This document shows, one piece after another, positions 56,930 to 64,000 of a DNA stretch of 64,000 nt. Location of the stretch: positions 12,776,192 to 12,840,191 of the forward strand of contig JABACO010000002.1 of NCBI GenBank assembly GCA_013339895.1. Direction: 5' to 3'. The notes under the pieces are model-generated. The model had not been told where the DNA came from. It ran no database searches and saw only the letters and a list, made by a program, of their open reading frames with translations. A program made the translations under genes and the position numbers. The stretch's first letter is position 1. Each line of letters starts with the position of its first letter. The DNA is from Ephydatia muelleri. Lineage: Eukaryota; Porifera; Demospongiae; Spongillida; Spongillidae.

Positions 56930-57333
56930 CGGGCTGCATGCATAATTGTGCGAATCGAGCTGGAAATGTGCATTAACTTTGCACAGGTATATCTTCGTAA
57001 CGGAAAAAGTAAAAATTAACGAAAAGAACAACTCAATAGTGACAGGACCCCTCTACGTACACACCGAATTTAAAACGATTTGGACGCTCCTACCTTAAGA
57101 TATGGCGTTTTTGAACCCTATGGGCTATCGGATCTTGTAACGTTGGCACAGAGTTTGTGCAAGACACCAAAATATAATCTTACATACTGAAATGGTGTAG
57201 TATGACGTGTTGCAAATAGGAAGTCGATAGCGTGTACCGTTCGGGAGTTACAGCGTTTTAAACATAAGGCATTTTTATAACAAATTTTATAATATGCACT
57301 AGGTTCCTTTTCGCGGAAACGATCCCATATGTT
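56930..57333 (-). mobile_element. Half copy of the foldback/MITE family
   Basis: Follows one arm of 39810-40630 in order (GTGCGAATCGAGC, GGAAAAAGTAAAAATTAACG, GACAGGACCCCT, GTAACGTTGGC, AATAGGAAGTCGATAG). It ends with GCGGAAACGATCCCATATG, the terminus of the 246-bp family, linking the two families. Confidence 0.75.
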
Positions 57334-57410
57334 GTACACTGGTAATACATGAAGCATACATGATATTTAAACTACTCAGATATACACATTATATAAAGCT
57401 AAATACTGAG

Positions 57411-57965
57411 CTACACTAAACAATTATCGACTTCACTTGTGGATCTTCTTCCAAGTAAAGCCCTAGCATTCTGGCGCATCAGTGTAATGCCCAGGCGGCA
57501 GTACATTGAGGCTAACACCTCAGGCCAGAAACAACTTGTTCTGATGGCTAGCTTTTTGGCAACCCTTGAGAGGGCTTCTTGTGCCTTTTTTCCCCAGCCA
57601 CCAAATACCTCCACGACCAATGGGACACAGACCCAACCTCTCTCTGTACAGGGAATGTCATTTTTGGAGTGTTTGTCCTTCCCTCCCAGTATAACCTGAG
57701 GTCATGCTCGCTCCCAATAAAAAGTTTGAGTTGAGCGGATTGATGACCTTCAGGTCAAATGCTGCTGAACGTGAGAGTGACCAGTTAGGCACCAACACAT
57801 CAGCCGGACGTTTTCTGTCCTTTGTTGAGGTGAGCCCACAACCTCTTTCAAGTTCAGGGGCAAGACAAGCCCTACGGCAGAAATCTCACGAAGGCGGTTG
57901 TGCCTTGTGACTACATCACCACCTGCATGGCATATCAGGGCATGGTGCCCATGGATGTCTAGGGT
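57411..57965 (-). pseudogene. Retroelement C-terminus with CCHC and restriction-like endonuclease motifs
   Basis: Reads CPHCSQTLDIHGHHALICH, then after a frameshift RPADVLVPNW and AAFDLKVINPL, then after more damage VVEVFGGWGKKAQEALSRVA. A CCHC knuckle followed by an RPAD...D-x-K/V arrangement resembles the C-terminal endonuclease region of R2-type non-LTR retrotransposons. At least two frame breaks and a stop show it is dead. The reverse transcriptase part is absent. Confidence 0.65.
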
Positions 57966-58439
57966 TTGGGAGCAATGTGGGCAGGCAGTTAGTTAATAAA
58001 TGATTTAGCCACCCCCCTCCAAACTACTTCTTCGTTGATTTTCTCCCTGAAAATTGGGTGGTTTCCAGCTAAATTAGGTTTATAGACACTTCATCATTGT
58101 CTTTTCAGTCTTACGCGTCCAACTTTCGATCAATCGTTACGGTTTAAAACATCAAAATGTACCATTTTTGTTACCTTTTTTGTTCGTCGATTTGTGCTCT
58201 CCAGCAAGTGCGGAATCGCTCCGAATTTTCTGTATTAAGCGAGCGATGCATGTGATATAGAATCAGCCTCCTTACGTACTTGTATCGTTCAATGCAACGT
58301 ACAAAAACAGCTAAAAGTTGAAAACAGCTTGGTAACGTCGCCATTTTGAGTTATTACCAAATGAATGTGTAATAGTGAAATGGACATCAATATGTGATAT
58401 ATATGTCTGTGCATTTATTTATTTATTTAGTATGTTATT

Positions 58440-58463
58440 ATAAAAAAATAAATAAATAAATGA

Positions 58464-58498
<35 letters not shown>

Positions 58499-58500
58499 TG
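58440..58500. repeat. A/T-rich simple repeats
   Basis: ATAAATAAATAAAT followed by ~12 copies of AAT. Confidence 0.85.
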
Positions 58501-58502
58501 TC

Positions 58503-58963
58503 TTTGTTGTCACCAGGCCCATCTTGGAGTTCACGTTGAAGTTGATAGCGACTTGACACCCGATGGTTCTTGATCCCGCCCAGCTGATGTTTTGGTTCGT
58601 GATTGGATTACTGGCAGATTTGCTGCCTTTGATTTCACAGTGTCTCCCCCCCTCTCTGTTGCCTCACTTAATCAAGCATGCATCACATCAGGCTTTGCAG
58701 CTCTATCAGCCGAAACCCGCAAGCACAAGGCTAATGATCCCAGGTGCAGTGAGCTAGGGTGGGTGTGCGTTCCTCTGGCAGTCGAGACATACGGGAATTG
58801 GGGGAAGGAGGCTAGGGATACATTTTCCCGTCTAGCAACCCGGCTTGCCATTGGGTCTCCCAGATCAAAGAGTAGCTGTGTGTACGAAGTATACAGCAAG
58901 CTTAATCTAACCTTGACCAGATCTATTGTGAGAGCAATAATGGTCCGGACTCTCGTATCTTAA
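58503..58963 (+). pseudogene. Second retroelement C-terminal fragment, opposite strand
   Basis: Plus-strand counterpart of 57411-57965. It reads VHVEVDSDLTPDGS, a TGA stop, then RPADVLVRDW, AAFDFTVSPPLS, then VPLAVETYGNWGKEARDTFSRLATRLA. The frame is open from 58563 to 58963 apart from the early stop. The start follows CACCAG|G, which could be a fossil splice acceptor or simply a truncation. Confidence 0.65.
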
Positions 58964-61910
58964 TCTATTTTATCTGTAGGTATATACATGTATATTATTA
59001 TAGGTTTGCATTCTTGTATTATTATTATCATCATTATTATTATTAATAATGATTTATGTGCACATATATCACACAATGGCAAGTAATGGCATAAATGAAT
59101 ATGCACAAATATACTGCCGGTCCTAAAATGGGTAACACTTACAAAATGGAGTACGTTGCTGAGTTTAGACCTAAATATTTTTTCGGAGGATGATGTAACC
59201 ACTGAGTCTGGTAATGAATTCCAAATGTGAATAACTCTGATTGAGAAAAAGATTGAGCGAAAATTATGGTGAGGTGATGACAAAGGACTAAGTTTGATTG
59301 AGTTCCCTCTTGTACTGTATGGTGACAGATTGATACGAAAGAAAGCTGATGTATCAAGATCTACAAGGTTTTTCACAATCTTGAAACACATAACAAGGTC
59401 AAAATACACTCTACGATACTCCAATGAATGAAGACCTAAATTAGCAAAACGATCAGTATAGCTCATAGTAGGCAGCTTTACTCGTATAAAAAGAGCTCTG
59501 GTGAAAAAGCATTGAACTCTTTCAACACATTTAATGTCTTGTATGAGCCATGGATTCCACACTGGAGTATTGCATTCGAGAATTGGTCTCACATATGAAA
59601 TGAATACTCGACAAAGCGTAGCGTTTGAAGACCTTTAAGTAGAAGGGAACACCTTTGGAAGGCCTTTGCAGCAATAGATGAACAATGCAAGCTGGGTTTA
59701 AAATCAGATGTAATATGAACACCTAAGTCACAAATATCAAAAACCCTATTTAGCAGTACACCACCCAGGGAGTAAGAATTGCTTGCAGAGTTATGTCCGA
59801 AGGATATTACACTGCACTTCTGAAAAGCAATATTAAGCTGCCACATTTCAGTCCACATATAAAAATTCGACAAAGACTAAGACAAAGGTGAGGATGAATC
59901 AGAAGAGTGAGTAGCATAGAGTTTGGTATCATCTGCAAATATTTTAGCTTGAACTGGTGGCACTAAACAATCAGGAAGATCATTGATATAAATGAGGAAT
60001 AATAGAGTTCCAAGCAATGATCCCTGAGGAACACCACTGGTAACAGGTAGGGAAGAAGATAAAGACTGACCAATATAGACTTGCTGAGAATGATTCATAA
60101 GAAATAAAGATAACCACCTCACTAAGAGGGGAGTAAACCCATAGCACTCTACCTTATATAGCAGCTTTCTATGAGAGATAGAATCAAAGGCTTTGGCAAA
60201 GTCTATAAACACAGAATCGATTTTAGAACGAATATCAGTAAGGAGAGTCCATTCATTAAGTGTGATTAGCAATTGGGTACAAGTAGAACGCCTGGCAAGA
60301 AAGCCAAACTGATCTTTGGAGATAAGGCTGTTAGAACGAAGAAAGAATACCATTGATTCATACACAATAGACTCCATTACTTTGCAACAAACACTGGCAA
60401 GAGAAACCGGACGATAATTGCTAGGTGATTTACGGGAACCTTTTTTGAAGATGGGACAAACAATTGCCTGTTTCCAACCCTGAGGTATACACCCGCAGTC
60501 CATAGACATTGTAAAAAGCCTGGACAATGGAAAGGCAATGGCAGAAGCAACTGACTTTACAAATCCAGCAGGAAAACCATCTGGTGTTCTGGAGTATTTA
60601 GAAGAAAGACGCTTCAGGGCACACAATACTTTACTGTGAGTAAACTCAACTTGTTGATATGCCTGGACACAAGAAACTTTTGGATGAAAGACGGGTAGAC
60701 ACCATTATCTATGGTAAAAACAGAAGCAAAGTAATCATTTAAAACATTGCATTTGTCATGATCATTTATAGCAAGAGAACCATCAGTCTTCATAAGGGGT
60801 GGAATAGAAGATGTGTGACTTAGTTTGGAATTAACATATGAATATAGTTTGGATAAATTGTTACTGTTGATAATATTACATTCAAGAGAATCATAAAAGG
60901 ACTGTATTGCAAGTTCATATTCTCTAGCAATTTTTTTGTAGACCACTCTGTCCTTACGATACCATTTTTTCTTTAAGAGTAACAATTTGCGAATATGCTT
61001 TAGACGTGGTAGTTTGCTAGATGACACAATTCTTAAAGGAACAAACCTCTCAATGCATTCATTCAGCTTCATAGAGAAAACATTCCAAAACTCATCAACT
61101 GAACAAGATTGCTGAAGCATTAGCCAATTGATATCCAGGAGGAAAGGTCACTCATCAAAGGGTAATTTGCAGCACTAAAATCTCGACAATATGAGATAGA
61201 GTTTGCGGGATGATTGCAAGGACATATAACCATGAATTCAACAGATGAATGATCACAAGAGACAACAAAGGGATCAACAACTGAAATATCAAACATCATA
61301 CTGACATCAGAAACCATCACAAGGTCGATACAGTGATTACCACGAGTAGGGAGATTAACAAGCTGGGTAAGCCCATTTTGTAAAATAGATGTCAAGAAAA
61401 GGCTGCTGCACATTGAACCAGTATTAACAGGTACACTCCAATCAATGTTAGGATAGTTAAAATCACCAACCACTACAACAGGCATCTTAGAGTTGCAGTA
61501 ATTGTCAAGAAATGAACATAAGCATGACGTATGAGCAATATCATTTGCCAAAGAAGGAGGGTTATAAGTACAAATAAACCGATACTGTTGAGAGGGAAAT
61601 AACACATCAACAATGATACATTCAAGCTGTTGAAAACAAGATGTGAGATCAATACATACAGTTTTCAAGCCATGTTTAACAAAAATAGCTACACCTCCAA
61701 ATTTATCTGGTCTATCTTTCCGTATCAATGTGTATGAGGAATTTGACAGAAGAAGAAAATCAGTGATAGCAGAATGAAGCCATGTTTCAGTGACAAAAAT
61801 GAGATCAAAATCAGATGCCAAGAGCAAGATATTCAGGTCAATCAAATTTGTTACATAACGATCGATCGCGCATTTAATAATTTACATCTCAAAATTCCAT
61901 TACTTACCTG
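58960..61910 (-). pseudogene. LINE ORF2 (endonuclease plus reverse transcriptase), broken
   Basis: Endonuclease: LLNARSIV near 61890, VTETWLH near 61790, VVVGDFNYPNIDW near 61480 and DHSSVEFM near 61245. Reverse transcriptase: PDGFPAGFVK, KKGSRKSPSNYRPVSL, FIDFAKAFDSISHRKL near 60210, TSGVPQGSLLGTLLF near 60030 and KIFADDTKLY near 59935. C-terminal region: RPILECNTPVWNP near 59585. Frame breaks occur near 61850, 61130, 60625, 59880 (a stop and shift) and 59590. The order and motifs are those of CR1/L2/jockey-group LINEs. Confidence 0.85.
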
Positions 61911-62330
61911 CCTGTCCTATGGGTTAGTACTTTGACCGGACGCACTTTGTTGAGAAGAGTTGGAGTCAAGTACTCGTCGTTCCTTAATTGTCACTGTGAA
62001 ACAGGGCCACGCCTATCAATGTAGTATTCCTGACCAGTTTCATTCTTCTTTTTACGCACAATGTCATAAAGGCCACGAATATGAGTGCGTTCAGCAGCAG
62101 TATGGCTGGGGCGCACATAAACATTTTTGAATTTAACAGACTCTTTCAGAATCTTTGCCTTGCGTAGAATCGCAGACCTCTGAGCGGCGTTGGCAACACG
62201 AACCTTGACTAAACGCGGTTTGAAATTTGATCCCCCGTTTGGCTCTTTCCCTAGTCGAAAGGCATCAAATAGAAAAACACTATCTTCGCTATTACTCGTA
62301 ATCATAATACTATAAACAATAATAAAATAA
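58964..62330 (-). mobile_element. APE-type LINE (CR1/L2/jockey group), decayed
   Basis: Blocks in element order run from an ORF1 C-terminal region (62330-61991) through an APE endonuclease and reverse transcriptase (FADD) to a conserved C-terminal region and an A/T-rich tail (59018-59051, TTATTATTATC-type). The copy is broken by several frameshifts and stops. The 5' part of ORF1 is missing, so it looks 5'-truncated. No target duplication was identified. Confidence 0.85.
61991..62330 (-). pseudogene. LINE ORF1 C-terminal fragment
   Basis: Basic region KPRLVKVRVANAAQRSAIL, then KFKNVYVRPSHTAAERTHI ending in a stop at 61991. This resembles the C-terminal nucleic-acid-binding domain of LINE ORF1 proteins. 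A methionine near 62302 opens the frame, but the usual N-terminal part is absent. Confidence 0.65.
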
Positions 62331-62824
62331 GACCAAATTACACCAAGAATAAACACAGGAAAAAGTTACGGTTGTATACGGCTGGAAATTAGGTTTACAA
62401 TTAGAACGTTACGGTATGTACCTCAACAGACACTTCATTACTGCGTATCCATGTTTCGAAGCTGATAACGACTCAGCAGAACCAGCGAATCAAAATATGA
62501 AAATTGATTCAAACACCGCACTTATTTTATTTATATCGCCACTGTACACGCACTCTCCACGTCACACGACAATGGTATGCGCATGCTGTTTGCATAACGC
62601 CACGCGGCAATCATTTTGGAGGGGTGGTTACTAAATTTGGTAGAGTGGACTTCGTGCACTAATCCAGAAGGTAAGCTTAAAATAGCAATGACTAAGAGAG
62701 ATGTGGCTGTTAGAATTATCACTCACAAGTAGTGACGAATTTTCTGTCGTCCCAAACAAGGCAGTCGTTTTTCATGAATAATCGACATGGTTGTTGTAAT
62801 AAATGCACATATATGTAATTACAG
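62331..62824. other. Stretch without a recognised gene
   Basis: No coding feature or clear repeat seen. Confidence 0.5.
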
Positions 62825-63761
62825 GCATGGATTGCCACATCCAGCAAGCGCCCAAGCACTGCAGAGTGTGTGGACAACGCTTAAGAATGCGTAAACACAA
62901 GCAAACAGCTAGCTATGATTGCAAAACATTTACAGATAATCTGCAAATTGCATTTAGCATAAACACCTTTCTACTGATGATATCAGCATGCATCCTAAAC
63001 GTTTCTGTATCTGCTGCAAGCATTCCATGCAAAGACCATCCATGCTTTGACAGAGGGGGTGCATCACAAGTGTGCTGTAATCCCATTTCAGTGGCAGAAG
63101 CATACCGATGAAGAATGCACGGTACATATACAAGCTGAAGTTTAGGCAATAAAAGCCGGTCTTGTTATTCCCTGGAATAAATTACGACTTCTTATTAGAC
63201 GGTATACATACAATTCGCAAAACGTAGCAGCAATCATAAATCACTGCCTTTTTCAGGTGGCTCAAATCTTCAGGCATTTCACTGGCTGTTGAGGAGAGAA
63301 TGAGAGAAATTTCTAAACAAATCGTCGGTGATAATTTGAAAGGACCTTTTTCCTTTATGCTTCCCTCGGGTGGAGAGGAAATCAAAGGAGTTCCTCTAAT
63401 ATATATTCCAGAGCTGGTTGCAAAGGTTGTCCACCTCTTAGACGAGAATGAGAGGTAATGGGTTTAGACAAGCATACCAATGCAAAGGCCAACATTTGCA
63501 CATGCAACTTTTCATGCAGAACAAGAAGGCTTACCTGGCATGAAGGATTCATACCTGCCAGTGAGGTGTGGATAAAGATAGGAGGGGACAAGGGCGGTGG
63601 AACGTTCAAAATGCATTTCCAAATTGTCAATATTGCCACTCCCAATTCTGACCACACACATGTGTGTTTTGCTGCTTCGCAGCTGGGGACAGTGTCACCA
63701 ACCTCCCGCAGCACTTGACCCGTTTCAAAGACCAGGTAGAACATCTTAATGGAATGAAATG
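62825..63761 (+). pseudogene. RAG1 N-terminal-like zinc region plus transposase-like region, decayed
   Basis: After an AG at 62824 the frame reads KHCRVCGQRL. A one-base shift follows near 62970, then MHPKRFCICCKHSMQR, and later in another frame FQWQKHTDEEC (~63088). This C-x-x-C ... HP-x-x-FC-x-x-C ... W-x-x-HT arrangement parallels the zinc-binding N-terminal region of RAG1 (CRICG ... HPTEFCHNC ... WHPHT, as I recall). Further on are FFRWLKSSGISLAVEER (~63250), ELVAKVVHLLDENER up to a GT donor near 63454, and VWIKIGGDKGGGTFKMHFQI (~63567), a transposase-like segment with a candidate catalytic aspartate. The gene runs past the window edge. Similar N-RAG-TP-type elements have been described in molluscs. 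Confidence 0.6.
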
Positions 63762-64000
63762 GAGGTAAGAATTTGTTTAGTTATGCTTGTCAATAATACA
63801 TCATTGCATAATTGCAAACAGTATACAATCAAGATATTCATATGTGGGGACTTTGAGTTTTTATCCAAAATGTATGGATTATCCGGTGCAAGTGGTAGGT
63901 GGGCATTACTATTTTCAGTGTCAGTAACATTATAAACATGCAATAGGATGCTACCCGTGTCCATATTGCATCATCAATAGTGAGATGATGGCTAACCCTT

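Overview
This is a metazoan nuclear genome window. It has spliced genes with short GT-AG introns, a U11/U12 minor-spliceosome protein, NEMO/optineurin-type proteins and a very diverse mobile-element load. Early-branching animals such as sponges commonly carry this mix of element families; sponge is my best guess, but the sequence alone does not prove it. An assembly gap of exactly 1,000 N lies at 45430-46429.

Left part (1-16826): repeat debris, then a nested mobile-element stack. An outer DNA transposon with ~315-bp terminal inverted repeats (3072-3387 and ~16504-16822) and a 4-bp target duplication (GGTA) carries a decayed integrase plus OTU-protease gene. It looks like a Ginger-type element, a DNA transposon with a gypsy-like integrase. 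A BEL/Pao retrotransposon (4873-10432, 5-bp TSD GTGTT) sits inside the OTU gene. A Ty3/gypsy retrotransposon (11257-16343, minus strand, identical LTRs, 4-bp TSD TCAG) sits near the right end.

Middle part (17234-46720): an intronless gene for a secreted cysteine-rich protein with a TATA box; a Merlin/IS1595-like transposase fragment; then an eight-exon minus-strand gene whose protein aligns along its length with PDCD7 (U11/U12-59K). The 5' splice site of its last intron has been amplified into a ~25-copy 21-bp minisatellite. Next come two tail-to-tail genes that share a coiled-coil block and a C-terminal C2HC zinc finger: a plus-strand UBAN/zinc-finger protein of NEMO/optineurin type (29773-32451), and a minus-strand gene that joins a protein-kinase domain to the same coiled coil and finger (33792-41651). 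Broken copies of the shared exon (43390-44150) run up to a polypyrimidine satellite and the gap.

Right part (46720-64000): no gene I can defend. It holds a DDE-transposase-like pseudogene, a ~4.8-kb inverted-repeat structure containing a minisatellite that switches orientation, two fragments of a retroelement with a CCHC plus restriction-like-endonuclease signature, a decayed APE-type LINE, and at the right edge a decayed gene combining a RAG1 N-terminal-like zinc region with a transposase-like region. Foldback elements and (AC)n tracts occur throughout.
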